A stretch of 64,000 nucleotides of DNA. Origin: Chromohalobacter moromii. GTDB lineage: Bacteria > Pseudomonadota > Gammaproteobacteria > Pseudomonadales > Halomonadaceae. This document shows positions 6,779-14,538 of this stretch, in pieces. The translations under genes and the position numbers were made by a program. The DNA lies in assembly GCF_023091865.1 (NCBI RefSeq), contig NZ_JAHXDI010000003.1, forward strand, positions 496,001 through 560,000. The letters run 5' to 3'. Under the pieces are notes generated by a model. That model saw nothing but the letters and a program-made list of their open reading frames with translations, did not search any database and was not told the origin of the DNA. Every line of letters begins with the position of its first letter. The first letter of the stretch is position 1.

Positions 6779-8260
6779 ATGGACTCTCTCGCCAGTCTCG
6801 TCGCACCGCTGCACGATGCTATCTACGCGGTGATGACCCCTGTCAGCGATTTCATCTGGTCGTATATTCTCGTTTATCTCTTGTTGGGCGCGGGGGTGTT
6901 GTTCACCGTGCTGACGCGTGGCATGCAGTTTCGGCTGTTCGGCCACATGGCGCGCGTGACTTTCAATAGCCGTGGCGCGGGCGAAGGCGTCAGCGGGTTC
7001 CAGGCATTTGCCACGTCGCTGGCGGCGCGCGTGGGCACCGGGAACTTGGCTGGTGTGGCCATCGCGTTGTGGATCGGCGGCCCGGGGGCGATCTTCTGGA
7101 TGTGGATCACCGCGTTGGTCGGGTTCGCCACCTCGTTCGTCGAGTCGACCCTGGCTCAGGTCTACAAGAAGCGCCACGAAGACGGTGTGTACCGCGGCGG
7201 TCCCGCCTATTACATCGAGCGCACGCTCGGCTGGCGTTGGATGAGTCTGCTGTTCGCCTTCTTCCTGCTGGTGGCCTATGGTCTGGCATTCAACGGCGCC
7301 CAGGCCAACACCATCGCCCAGGGCATGAATCAGGCTTTCGGCATGCCCAATTGGGTCACCGGTTTGATTTTGGTCGGTGTCGTGGCCGTGGTCATCTATG
7401 GCGGGCTCAAGTCCATCGCGCGCACGGCGGAGAAGATCGTGCCGATCATGGCCATCGCCTACTTGCTGGTGGCGCTGGTGGTGCTGGCGCTCAACATCAC
7501 CGCAGTGCCGGATATGCTGGCGCTGATCGTCAAGAGTGCCTTCGGCTATGGACCCGCAGTGGGCGGCGCGGCCGGCTATGCCATCAAGACGGCGATGGAG
7601 AACGGCATCAAGCGTGGTCTGTTTTCCAACGAGGCCGGCATGGGCTCGGCACCCAACGCGGCGGCCCAGGCCAACGTCAAGCATCCCGCCGCACAGGGCT
7701 TGGTGCAGTCGTTCGGCGTATTCGTCGATACCCTGGTGATCTGTAGCTGCACGGCGGTGGTGATCCTGCTTTCCGGCGTCTACGAGAAGTTGATGGCCAA
7801 TTCGCCGGGACAGGACATCGTCGGCATCCAGCTCACCCAGGATGCGATGGCGGATCACTTCGGCGGCTTCGGTGAGATCTTCATCGCCGTGGCGATTCTG
7901 CTGTTCGCCTTTACCTCGATCATTGCCAACTTCTCGTTCGCCACGGTCAATATCGAGTACATGTTCAAGCGCCACGCCAAGGGCGCGGTACAAGCGTTGC
8001 GCCTGGCCGTGCTGGCCATGGTGATGATCGGTTCGGTGTCGCAGTTGACCTTCGTATGGGACTTCGCCGATCTGTCCATGGGGCTGATGGCGACCACCAA
8101 CCTGATCGCGATCCTGATCCTGGCGCCGATCGCCATGCGTGTGCTCAAGGACTACGAGCGCCAGCGTCGCGAAGGCGTCAAGGAGCCGCGCTTCGATCCC
8201 AAGATCCTCAAGCGCCCCGACCAGGTGGATGACGACGTATGGCCGTCCAAGGATTCTTGA
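6779..8260 (+). CDS. sodium:alanine (AGCS family) symporter
   Basis: This 493-residue protein has about ten or eleven membrane segments. AGCS hallmarks include GTGNLAGVA near residue 85, the GGPAYYIE signature near residue 140 and KRGLFSNEAGMGSAPNAAAQA near residue 280. Members take up alanine or glycine with Na+, a common arrangement in halophiles. The start follows TGGAG about 12 bases upstream. The gene stands alone between the divergent DUF423 gene and the thi genes. The exact amino acid cannot be fixed from sequence. Confidence 0.9.
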   Translation: MDSLASLVAPLHDAIYAVMTPVSDFIWSYILVYLLLGAGVLFTVLTRGMQFRLFGHMARVTFNSRGAGEGVSGFQAFATSLAARVGTGNLAGVAIALWIGGPGAIFWMWITALVGFATSFVESTLAQVYKKRHEDGVYRGGPAYYIERTLGWRWMSLLFAFFLLVAYGLAFNGAQANTIAQGMNQAFGMPNWVTGLILVGVVAVVIYGGLKSIARTAEKIVPIMAIAYLLVALVVLALNITAVPDMLALIVKSAFGYGPAVGGAAGYAIKTAMENGIKRGLFSNEAGMGSAPNAAAQANVKHPAAQGLVQSFGVFVDTLVICSCTAVVILLSGVYEKLMANSPGQDIVGIQLTQDAMADHFGGFGEIFIAVAILLFAFTSIIANFSFATVNIEYMFKRHAKGAVQALRLAVLAMVMIGSVSQLTFVWDFADLSMGLMATTNLIAILILAPIAMRVLKDYERQRREGVKEPRFDPKILKRPDQVDDDVWPSKDS

Positions 8261-8276
8261 GCACGGCATTTGGCGT

Positions 8277-8316
8277 TATAATGGCGACCTCTCCCCACCT
8301 AATGTGAGAGGCCGCC
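8277..8316 (+). promoter_or_regulatory. thiS promoter -10 and leader stem covering the ribosome site
   Basis: A perfect TATAAT lies at 8277-8282; the -35 is weak. Just downstream CCTCTC (8288-8293) pairs with GAGAGG (8306-8311), and outer GGC (8283-8285) can pair with GCC (8314-8316). GAGAGG is also the Shine-Dalgarno sequence of thiS, 5 bases before its ATG, so the hairpin could mask it. Transcription from this -10 would start near 8289, at the very base of the stem, so the stem may form only partly in that transcript. Confidence 0.4.
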
Positions 8317-8517
8317 ATGCACATTCAGCTCAACGGCGAGCATCGCGAGTTCGCGTCCCAGCTGACGATCAGTGAGTTGATCGATCAGCTCGCCTTGACC
8401 GGGCGCCGCATCGCCGTCGAAGTCAACGAGGAAATCGTGCCGCGCAGCCAGCATGCCGAGACCCGCCTGTCCCCGGGCGACAGTGTGGAAATCGTGCATG
8501 CCATCGGTGGCGGCTGA
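8317..8517 (+). CDS. thiS: ThiS sulfur-carrier protein
   Basis: This 66-residue ubiquitin-like protein carries the sulfur for the thiazole ring of thiamine. It has the typical ThiS beginning (MHIQLNGEHREF) and the functional Gly-Gly C-terminus, here HAIGGG with one extra glycine. The C-terminal glycine is adenylated by ThiF and converted to thiocarboxylate; thiF is not in the window. thiG follows 79 bases later and trmB after that. Confidence 0.93.
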   Translation: MHIQLNGEHREFASQLTISELIDQLALTGRRIAVEVNEEIVPRSQHAETRLSPGDSVEIVHAIGGG

Positions 8518-8596
8518 TGTTACTCGCTCGCCGGTGCGCGGGGCCGCTTAGTGGCTCAGGCGTGTCGGCGGCTCCCTTTACGCCAGGAGGTACGTC

Positions 8597-9397
8597 ATGT
8601 CCGCTGAGCAGCGCCAGGACATCCCATTGACCGTCGCCGGTCGCGTCTTCTCATCACGCCTGCTGGTGGGTACCGGCAAATACCGGGATTTCGACGAGAC
8701 CGCCGCCGCCGTCGAGGCGAGTGGCACCGAGCTCGTCACCGTCGCGGTGCGCCGCACCAACTTGGGCCAGAATCCCGATGAGCCCAATCTGCTCGACGCT
8801 GTGCCGATGAGCCGTTACACGATCCTGCCCAACACGGCGGGCTGCTATACCGCCAAGGACGCGGTGCGGACCTGCAAGCTGGCCCGCGAGCTGCTCGACG
8901 GCCACAACTTGGTCAAGCTCGAGGTGCTGGGCGATGATGGCACGCTTTACCCCAATGTGGTCGAGACCCTCAAGGCCGCTGAGACGCTGGTCAACGACGG
9001 TTTCGATGTCATGGTCTACACCAGCGATGACCCTATCGTCGCCAAGGAGTTGGAGCGCATCGGCTGTTGCGCGGTGATGCCGCTGGGCTCATTGATCGGC
9101 TCGGGGCATGGCCTGCTCAATCCGGCAACGCTTGAGATCATCCTCGGCAATGCCGAGGTACCGATTCTCGTCGATGCCGGTATCGGCACGCCCTCGGATG
9201 CTGCGCTGGCCATGGAAATGGGCTGCGCCGGCGTGCTGATCAATTCTGCCATCGCCAACGCACGACAACCGGTGCGCATGGCGCATGCCATGAAACTGGC
9301 GGTGGAGGCAGGGCGTGAGGCGTATCTCGCCGAACGCATGCCACGTCGGGCATCGGCGAGCCCGTCGTCGCCCTTCGCCGGGCGCATCAACGCCTGA
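8597..9397 (+). CDS. thiG: ThiG thiazole synthase
   Basis: This 266-residue enzyme condenses deoxyxylulose phosphate, dehydroglycine and ThiS-thiocarboxylate into the thiazole phosphate moiety of thiamine. Family marks are the N-terminal [15 protein letters not shown], the Schiff-base lysine in VKLEVLGDD (about residue 98), and the phosphate loops [12 protein letters not shown] and [11 protein letters not shown]. It starts behind AGGAGG (8585-8590). The C-terminal tail ([18 protein letters not shown]) is usual for proteobacterial ThiG. Length matches the family. Confidence 0.96.
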   Translation: MSAEQRQDIPLTVAGRVFSSRLLVGTGKYRDFDETAAAVEASGTELVTVAVRRTNLGQNPDEPNLLDAVPMSRYTILPNTAGCYTAKDAVRTCKLARELLDGHNLVKLEVLGDDGTLYPNVVETLKAAETLVNDGFDVMVYTSDDPIVAKELERIGCCAVMPLGSLIGSGHGLLNPATLEIILGNAEVPILVDAGIGTPSDAALAMEMGCAGVLINSAIANARQPVRMAHAMKLAVEAGREAYLAERMPRRASASPSSPFAGRINA

Positions 9398-9455
9398 ACC
9401 CTTTCGCGGCCCGCACGGCCTGCTTCGCTACCTGATCGACAACGCAGACTTGCCC

Positions 9456-10205
9456 ATGAGTGATTCACCATCGTCTTCCCCCGAGAACGCCCCTGAGGCG
9501 GGCTCGGCGTCATCCTCGCGCCCACCGCGCGGTATCAAGAGTTATGTACTGCGCGCCGGACGCATGACCGTTGCTCAGTCGCGGGGGCTCGAAGAGGTTT
9601 GGCCGCGCCTGGGGCTAAGCGTGGCCGATGGCCGCCAGTCGCTGGAGACTGTGTTCGGTCGGCAGGCACCTTGTGTCGTCGAGATTGGCTTCGGCATGGG
9701 ACAGTCGCTCGTCGAGCAAGCCGCCGCCAATCCCGAGACCGACTTCATCGGCATCGAGGTGCATGCGCCGGGTGTTGGCAAGCTGCTTGATGAAGCGGAT
9801 AAGCGCGGCCTGACCAACCTGCGCGTGTACCGCGAGGACGCGTTGGAAGTGCTCGGTAAGTGTCTACCCGAGTCGAGCCTAACGGGGCTGCAGCTGTTTT
9901 TCCCCGACCCCTGGCCGAAGAAGAAGCACCACAAGCGGCGCATCGTGCAGCCGGCCTTCGTCGAACTGGTACGCACGCGTCTGGCGCCTGGCGGGTATCT
10001 GCACATGGCGACCGATTGGGAAGCCTACGCCGAGCACATGGTCGAGGTCATGGAGGCGGCGCCGGGCTATCGCAACACGGCGTCGGCTGAGAGCGCGCCC
10101 TATGTGCCGCGCCCGGAATTCCGCCCGCTGACCAAGTTCGAGAGCCGTGGCGAAAAGCTTGGCCATGGGGTCTGGGATTTGATCTATGCCCGTGAGGACG
10201 GATGA
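9456..10205 (+). CDS. trmB: TrmB, tRNA (guanine-N7)-methyltransferase
   Basis: This 249-residue enzyme methylates G46 of tRNAs using SAM. The Rossmann core has [11 protein letters not shown] (SAM loop), [16 protein letters not shown], and the TrmB-specific [15 protein letters not shown]. The N-terminal 35 residues are Ser/Pro-rich and probably disordered. ATG 9456 is chosen because upstream in-frame codons overlap thiG and lack family similarity. It is the third gene of thiS-thiG-trmB, an order common in proteobacteria, and is followed by a strong terminator. Confidence 0.93.
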   Translation: MSDSPSSSPENAPEAGSASSSRPPRGIKSYVLRAGRMTVAQSRGLEEVWPRLGLSVADGRQSLETVFGRQAPCVVEIGFGMGQSLVEQAAANPETDFIGIEVHAPGVGKLLDEADKRGLTNLRVYREDALEVLGKCLPESSLTGLQLFFPDPWPKKKHHKRRIVQPAFVELVRTRLAPGGYLHMATDWEAYAEHMVEVMEAAPGYRNTASAESAPYVPRPEFRPLTKFESRGEKLGHGVWDLIYAREDG

Positions 10206-10264
10206 GCGCACGTTGCAGCACCGCTCTCACAGAACACTTTCAACATAGAACGCTGATTTCCTCG

Positions 10265-10290
10265 AAAACCGCTGCTTGCAGCGGTTTTTT
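10265..10290 (+). terminator. Rho-independent terminator after trmB
   Basis: AACCGCTGC (10267-10275), a two-base loop and GCAGCGGTT (10278-10286) form a 9-base perfect stem with a run of six T from 10285. It ends the thiS-thiG-trmB unit. Between here and the next signal at 10390 I see no further gene. Confidence 0.9.
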
Positions 10291-10389
10291 CGATTCTGGC
10301 TGATCTGAATCACGTCACGGCGAGCAAGACGCTGGCAAAGTGCTGCCTGCCTTGGTCCTGTTCATTTCATGCCGCTCTGCGATGAACCT

Positions 10390-10416
10390 AAAAAAAGCCG
10401 CCCGGGTGGGCGGCTT
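10390..10416 (-). terminator. terminator of the candidate small RNA
   Basis: Leftward, AAGCCGCCC (10416-10408), loop ACCC and GGGCGGCTT (10403-10395) make a 9-base perfect stem followed by seven U (10396-10390). On the other strand there is no U run, so it acts leftward. It may also stop read-through from the AEC permease gene. Confidence 0.85.
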
Positions 10417-10505
10417 AAAGACCGTGACTAGCTTGATGAGGAGATAACCATGGGCAGGAACCTGACATTCGCTGCTTAGGTCAGTGGCGCTTGGCGGCGC
10501 CACGG
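10390..10505 (-). ncRNA. candidate Fur-controlled small regulatory RNA
   Basis: Read leftward, a promoter (TTGACG, 17-base spacer, TTACCT at 10517-10512) predicts a start near 10505. The RNA would open with a strong hairpin, GTGGCGC/GCGCCAC (10503-10484), pass through a largely unpaired CU-rich stretch GGTTATCTCCTCATC (10449-10435), and end in a perfect 9-base terminator stem with seven U. CTCCTC could pair with Shine-Dalgarno sequences, as many Hfq-type RNAs do. Two Fur-like sequences overlap or flank the promoter, recalling RyhB/PrrF-type iron RNAs. There is no clear similarity to their core sequences, and no plausible protein is coded here. Length about 116 nt. Confidence 0.55.
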
Positions 10506-10511
10506 TTGTTA

Positions 10512-10560
10512 AGGTAAACCATTCTCATTTGAGTCGTCAAGCGTAACGAGAATATTTTTC
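10512..10560 (-). promoter_or_regulatory. small-RNA promoter with two Fur-box-like sequences
   Basis: The promoter hexamers are TTGACG (10540-10535) and TTACCT (10517-10512). TCAAATGAGAATGGTTTAC across the spacer matches the 19-base Fur consensus at 11 positions. On the other strand the sequence at 10541-10559 (containing TAACGAGAAT) matches at 12. The GAGAAT cores are typical of gammaproteobacterial Fur sites. fur itself lies at 58094. Confidence 0.45.
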
Positions 10561-10580
10561 AATTAGTCTCATCGGGAGGC

Positions 10581-11495
10581 TCAACTCGCCAGTGCCATCC
10601 ATGCTGGCAGCGTCACCATGGCCAGCAGGGTCTGGCCGGTAATTAGCGCCGCCATCAGCTCGGCGTCACCGCCTAGCTGGCGGGCGAGGATATACGCCGA
10701 GGTGGCGGTGGGTAAGGCGGCGAACAGAAGAGCGATGTCGCGGCTCACTGGGTCGAGCCCGGTCAGCCAGGCTAGGGCCAGTACGATCACGGGGGTGGCG
10801 ACAAGCTTGAGCGTGGCCGAGTACCAGAACGCATGCCCGCTGCCGACAAGGGCACTGGGTCGCAGTGCCACGCCTACGGCAATCAACCCTAGCGGAAGGG
10901 CGGCACGGCCAGTGAGTTCGACGGCGCTGCCCAGCCAACCCGGCAGACCGATGCCGGTGACATTGAGGGCGATACCGAGTACACAGGCCAGGATCAGGGG
11001 GTTACGCAACAGGGCAGCCAGGCTGCGCCCCAGGCTAGAAGGCCCCAGCGTGCCCGCGGCGATGAAACCGCTCACGCAGAGAATGTTGGCCAGCGGGACC
11101 ATCAATGCAACGGCGACTGCGGCTACCGTCGCCCCAGCTTGGCCATGTAGCGCGGCGGCGCCGGCGACCCCTACGTAAGTATTGAAGCGCAGCGTGCCTT
11201 GTAGCACCGAGGTGAACGCCGATGGCGCCAGCGCGAGGCGATGACGCGCGCACCAGAGCCCCAGCGCGAACAGTGCCATGGTGCCCATCAATACCACGGC
11301 CAGGCGGATGACCGGCACCTGCGCCACATTCGCCGTAGCCAGCGTCGAGACCAGCATGGCGGGGAACAGCAGAAAGTAGATCAGCCGTTCCATCGCGGGC
11401 CAGAAATCGCCTCCGGGAAAACGCCGCCAACCCAGCAGGGCGCCGAGTAGAATCAGTAAAAACAGAGGGCCCAGGGCCCCAGTGACACCGCTCAT
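10581..11495 (-). CDS. AEC-family permease (auxin efflux carrier superfamily)
   Basis: This 304-residue protein has about ten membrane segments in two five-helix halves, the layout of the AEC family. The N-terminus (LGPLFLLILLGALLGWRRF) and the C-terminal region (ALPTATSAYILARQLGGDAELMAALITGQTLLAMVTLP) are characteristic. Bacterial members are usually annotated as malate or other organic-anion permeases; the substrate here is unknown. It is divergent from the next gene to the right and has no terminator of its own before the small-RNA locus. Confidence 0.85.
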   Translation of the reverse strand: MSGVTGALGPLFLLILLGALLGWRRFPGGDFWPAMERLIYFLLFPAMLVSTLATANVAQVPVIRLAVVLMGTMALFALGLWCARHRLALAPSAFTSVLQGTLRFNTYVGVAGAAALHGQAGATVAAVAVALMVPLANILCVSGFIAAGTLGPSSLGRSLAALLRNPLILACVLGIALNVTGIGLPGWLGSAVELTGRAALPLGLIAVGVALRPSALVGSGHAFWYSATLKLVATPVIVLALAWLTGLDPVSRDIALLFAALPTATSAYILARQLGGDAELMAALITGQTLLAMVTLPAWMALAS

Positions 11496-11613
11496 TGTGC
11501 CTCCGCTTGAGCAACTTCATGGACACCGGACGCTGACTGCAGCCAAGCTCGCCGGGACACGAACTGGTAAGCTTAGCGCGATGCCCCTGGGTAATGGGAT
11601 TCGACCTAACGAT

Positions 11614-12105
11614 ATGCAACATCATGATGAAGATCCGGTAAGATCGCCGCTGCTCAATCTACTGACGCTAGTAACGCTGATAACGGTTCTGGTAGCGGCT
11701 GGTTATCTCGCCGACTATTACCTGCGTGATTCGCGCGAGAACGTCACCTGGTATCCCCCGCGTATGCATTGCGATCTACGCGACGGGGCGTGCCGTACCG
11801 ATATCGGCTTGAGTGGGACGTTGCGCTTCGAGATACACGGCGACTTCGCCTCGTACGAGCCGTTGACGCTGGATGTGCAGACATCCGGTATCGAGGTGGC
11901 GTCGGCGGTCGTGGAGTTCGTCGGACGTGACATGAATATGGGCCTTACTCGGGTCGAGCTGGAAGAGGTCGGTGATGGCCACTTCCGAGGCGTGGGCGAG
12001 CTCCGTCCTTGCACGGAAACGGTCATGCCGTGGCGGGCACAAGTGATTCTCACAACCCCTGAGGGGCAAGAGGGGAGCTGGTTCGATTTCGATATTCACC
12101 GCTAG
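11614..12105 (+). CDS. membrane-anchored hypothetical protein, FixH-like layout
   Basis: About 163 residues from ATG 11614: an acidic/His-rich cytoplasmic start (MQHHDEDP), one membrane segment (about residues 12-33), then a periplasmic domain of about 130 residues rich in beta-strand pattern. Two cysteines (MHCDLRDGACR) lie close together in the latter and could form a disulfide. The membrane anchor followed by a small beta domain recalls FixH-like proteins, but there are no cytochrome-oxidase genes nearby and I cannot assign a family. The start is uncertain: ATG 11581 is in frame and neither has a strong ribosome site. High-GC codon use supports a real gene. Confidence 0.6.
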   Translation: MQHHDEDPVRSPLLNLLTLVTLITVLVAAGYLADYYLRDSRENVTWYPPRMHCDLRDGACRTDIGLSGTLRFEIHGDFASYEPLTLDVQTSGIEVASAVVEFVGRDMNMGLTRVELEEVGDGHFRGVGELRPCTETVMPWRAQVILTTPEGQEGSWFDFDIHR

Positions 12106-12126
12106 GCACGGCATACCACGTGACGT

Positions 12127-12396
12127 TTGTCCACATTATGACAATTGCGCTTACCGTGCGGCTTGTGGGTAAGCCAACGCTTACTCCGTGTTTGCCTCTA
12201 GGGAGTGGTGTTTATTAAAAAATTAATTAAAACAATAGCTTAATGTTTAATTTTTGATGCGGTGGTGGGGTGTGCTTGACTACAGGCGAGCGTCATGCAA
12301 GGGCGCAGCGGGGGCAGGAAAGCCGGTTTTCACCGCCGAGCCACAGACGCTCCACAAAACTATCCACAGGCGGTAGTGGCGATGGGGTGTGGAAAA
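12127..12396. other. cluster of four DnaA-box-like 9-mers around an AT-rich core
   Basis: Four sequences differ by one base from TTATCCACA: TTGTCCACA (12127-12135, +), TTACCCACA (12172-12164, -), CTATCCACA (12360-12368, +) and TTTTCCACA (12396-12388, -). They form two facing pairs. Between the pairs 12210-12255 is about 90% A+T in an otherwise GC-rich region. This is the layout of a replication origin or a DnaA-titration site. The neighbours (an unknown protein and an FKBP) are not the usual dnaA/mnmG origin genes. The rest of the 393-base gap holds no convincing gene. Confidence 0.4.
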
Positions 12397-12463
12397 CGCA
12401 CAGCGCGAGCGTCCGGCAAGAAGGCCATGCGTAGAAAGACGAGGACAGCGTGAAGAGAGATGC

Positions 12464-12485
12464 TAGGCGCCCCGCGAGGCGCCTA
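12464..12485. terminator. inverted repeat beyond the FKBP gene
   Basis: TAGGCGCC (12464-12471) pairs perfectly with GGCGCCTA (12478-12485) across a 6-base loop, 13 bases past the FKBP stop. There is no U run on either strand, so if it terminates transcription it would need Rho; it may instead stabilise the mRNA end. Confidence 0.45.
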
Positions 12486-12498
12486 ACGTGACGAGCGC

Positions 12499-13215
12499 TT
12501 ACTCGTCGGTCGACGTTTCTTGGTCGTCGCCGGCTTCGATACCCAGCAGCTCGATCTTGAAGGTCAGTGCCTGGTTGGGACCGATCGGGCCGCCGGTGCC
12601 GCCCTGACCGTAGGCGAGATCGGAGGGCACGTAGAGCATCCAGGTATCGCCGACCTGCATTTTTTGCAGCGCTTCCTGCCAGCCCTCGATGACCTGGCCG
12701 ACCTGGAAGGTGATGGGTTCGCCGCGCTCGTAGGAACTATCGAACACGGTACCGTCGGGCAGCTTGCCCTCGTAGTTGACCTTCACGGTATCGTCGGCGC
12801 TTGGGGTGTCGCCGTCGCCGGATTCGAGAACCTTGTACTGCAGCCCCGAGTCGGTGACCTTCACACCGTCTTTCTTGGCGTTCTCTTCAAGGAATGCCTC
12901 GCTGGCCTTGCGGTTCTTTTCGGCTGACTGCGCCTTTTCCTTCTTCTGCTCAGCCATCTTCTGCTTCTGGAAGTCAGAGAGCGTGGCGGCGATCTCCTTA
13001 TCGCTCATCTGCAGGTCACCGCCGGCGTAAACGTCCTCAACCGCTTGGGTAAAGGCGTCGGTATCGAGATCCGAGATGTCCTGCTTAATGCTCTGGCCGA
13101 GCGTTGCGCCAATGCTATAGCTGAGTTTGGCTTCGTCGCTCTGCGGGGCAGCCATGGCCAGCAGCGGCGTCGCTACGAGGCCGCCGAATGCCACAGCCGT
13201 CATCAAACGTTTCAT
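12499..13215 (-). CDS. FkpA/Mip-like FKBP peptidyl-prolyl isomerase, exported
   Basis: This 238-residue protein has a signal peptide (MKRLMTAVAFGGLVATPLLAMAA) and an N-terminal dimerisation segment typical of FkpA and Mip (LSYSIGATLGQSI near residue 30, charged helices to about residue 115). A C-terminal FKBP domain (about 120-225) contains LPDGTVFDSSYERGEP, VIEGWQEALQKMQVGDTW and the IELLGI ending. It speeds proline isomerisation and acts as a folding chaperone in the periplasm. A short acidic tail (EAGDDQETSTDE) fits a halophile. It is transcribed alone, away from the TRAP gene. Confidence 0.92.
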   Translation of the reverse strand: MKRLMTAVAFGGLVATPLLAMAAPQSDEAKLSYSIGATLGQSIKQDISDLDTDAFTQAVEDVYAGGDLQMSDKEIAATLSDFQKQKMAEQKKEKAQSAEKNRKASEAFLEENAKKDGVKVTDSGLQYKVLESGDGDTPSADDTVKVNYEGKLPDGTVFDSSYERGEPITFQVGQVIEGWQEALQKMQVGDTWMLYVPSDLAYGQGGTGGPIGPNQALTFKIELLGIEAGDDQETSTDE

Positions 13216-13361
13216 GAAAACTCCTTAACAAAATAAACAAACACCGCCCCTCGACTGTACCAGCACCGGTGCCGTTGCGCACCTGCGCGAAGGGCGACGG
13301 CTTGACATCGAAGCGACTTTGCTCTTCTCTGAATCTACATTGATAAGAAAGAGGGAACTCT

Positions 13362-14387
13362 ATGCAACTGCGCAATATCGTTCTGAGTATCACGGCTTTA
13401 GGCTTGGTCGGTGTCGCTTCCACGGCGTCCGCCGATACCTGGCGTTTCGGTCTCGAGGAGACCGAAGGTAGCGTGCAGTACGGCTATGCGGAAGAGTTCA
13501 AGAAGTTGATCGAGGAAAAGAGCGACGGCGACATCACGGTCGAGTTGCTGCCGTATGGCAAATGGGGGTCGAGCTACTCGGCGTTGTATGACGCCATCCA
13601 GAGCGGCGCCATTCCGCTTGGCTTCGGCTCGGGCTTTTTGGGCGGCACCGTGCCGGAAAGCCAGTTGATGAGTCTCAACTTCGTCATGCCGAACGATCAG
13701 TTGGAGACGGCCGAGATTCTCAACTCCGACGACTTCCTCAAGAGTGATGCGTGGCAGGATTCGTTCCGCGAGCGCGGACTGGTACCGCTGGCCACCTTGC
13801 CCGAAGGGTATCAGGTCTGGACCGCGAACAAGGAAGTCCGTACGCCGGAGGACATGGACAACCTGCAGATCCGTGTCATGGATAACAGCCTGCTACGTTC
13901 GACCTATGAAGCCTATGGTGCTTCGCCGATCACCATCGCTTACGGCGAGCTCTATAGCGCACTGCAGCAAGGTCAGGCGGAAGGTAACATTCAGCCGGTC
14001 TTCGCTCATGAGAACATGGGCTTCTACGAAGTACAGGACTACATGATCTTCGCCGATCAGTCGCAGTTCATCGCCAACTTCATCGGCAACGAAGAGTGGT
14101 ACGACGACCTGTCTGACGATCAGCGCGAGATGCTCGAGTCGACGCTCGACGAGATGGTTCAGAAGGGCCACGACATCCAGACTCAGTTCAACTCCGAGCG
14201 TCTCGAGACCATCAAGGAAAAAAGCGACATCAACATCGTCCATCTGGACGAAAATGAGCGTGATGCCTTCCGTAAGCTGGCCGAGCCGGTGCGTCAGACC
14301 TACGTCGACATGGTCGGCGAACGTGGTCAGAAAGCGCTGGACATCGTGCTGGATCATGTCAATCAGTCCGGCGACAAGGCGGAGTAA
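13362..14387 (+). CDS. TRAP transporter solute-binding protein (DctP family)
   Basis: This 341-residue periplasmic protein has a signal peptide ending ASTASA. DctP features include the first strand WRFGLEETEGSVQYGYAEEF, the conserved arginine segment LQIRVMDNSLLRSTYEAYGASP that contacts a carboxylate ligand, and ELYSALQQGQAEGNIQP. Family ligands are C4-dicarboxylates, sugar acids or, in Halomonas TeaA, ectoine; this one cannot be assigned. A TTGACA sequence at 13302 may be the -35, and the ribosome site is AAGAGGGA. Unusually, the membrane subunits lie downstream on the opposite strand and converge on it. Confidence 0.9.
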   Translation: MQLRNIVLSITALGLVGVASTASADTWRFGLEETEGSVQYGYAEEFKKLIEEKSDGDITVELLPYGKWGSSYSALYDAIQSGAIPLGFGSGFLGGTVPESQLMSLNFVMPNDQLETAEILNSDDFLKSDAWQDSFRERGLVPLATLPEGYQVWTANKEVRTPEDMDNLQIRVMDNSLLRSTYEAYGASPITIAYGELYSALQQGQAEGNIQPVFAHENMGFYEVQDYMIFADQSQFIANFIGNEEWYDDLSDDQREMLESTLDEMVQKGHDIQTQFNSERLETIKEKSDINIVHLDENERDAFRKLAEPVRQTYVDMVGERGQKALDIVLDHVNQSGDKAE

Positions 14388-14427
14388 GCCTGACCGTCAG
14401 CGTCTGAAGTACTGACATGCCGCATGC

Positions 14428-14460
14428 AAAACCCCGGAAGCGCAAGCTTCCGGGGTTTTT
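14428..14460. terminator. bidirectional terminator between TRAP genes
   Basis: AAAACCCCGGAAGC (14428-14441), GCAA tetraloop and GCTTCCGGGGTTTT (14446-14459) form a 14-base perfect stem with A and T tracts on its two sides. It can stop both the binding-protein transcript and the oppositely directed dctQ-dctM transcript. Confidence 0.9.
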
Positions 14461-14511
14461 ATGTGCCTAGCGGATGGTGGTGAGTCAGTAATGTCGCGCC
14501 ACGACGTACTA

Positions 14512-14529
14512 GCCCGGCGAAGGCCGGGC
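14512..14529 (-). terminator. GC hairpin just past the dctM stop
   Basis: GCCCGGC (14512-14518) and GCCGGGC (14523-14529) form a 7-base stem with a four-base loop 9 bases beyond the stop. It has no U run, so it may be a stability hairpin, with real termination at 14428-14460. Confidence 0.4.
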
Positions 14530-14538
14530 CGGGCGCAC

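Noticed and set aside
6752-8269. 505-codon open frame on the minus strand
   Set aside because: It is antisense to the sodium:alanine symporter throughout, is His/Arg/Asp-rich as expected from the complement of a GC-rich membrane gene, and has no recognisable domain.
10452-10481. Nine-codon frame (MGRNLTFAA) behind GAGGAG on the plus strand
   Set aside because: The ribosome site is good, but no gene follows and the same bases lie within the better supported leftward small-RNA unit; the GAGGAG is the complement of its CU-rich stretch.
12348-12356. CGCTCCACA as a fifth DnaA box
   Set aside because: It differs from TTATCCACA at three positions, so it was not counted.
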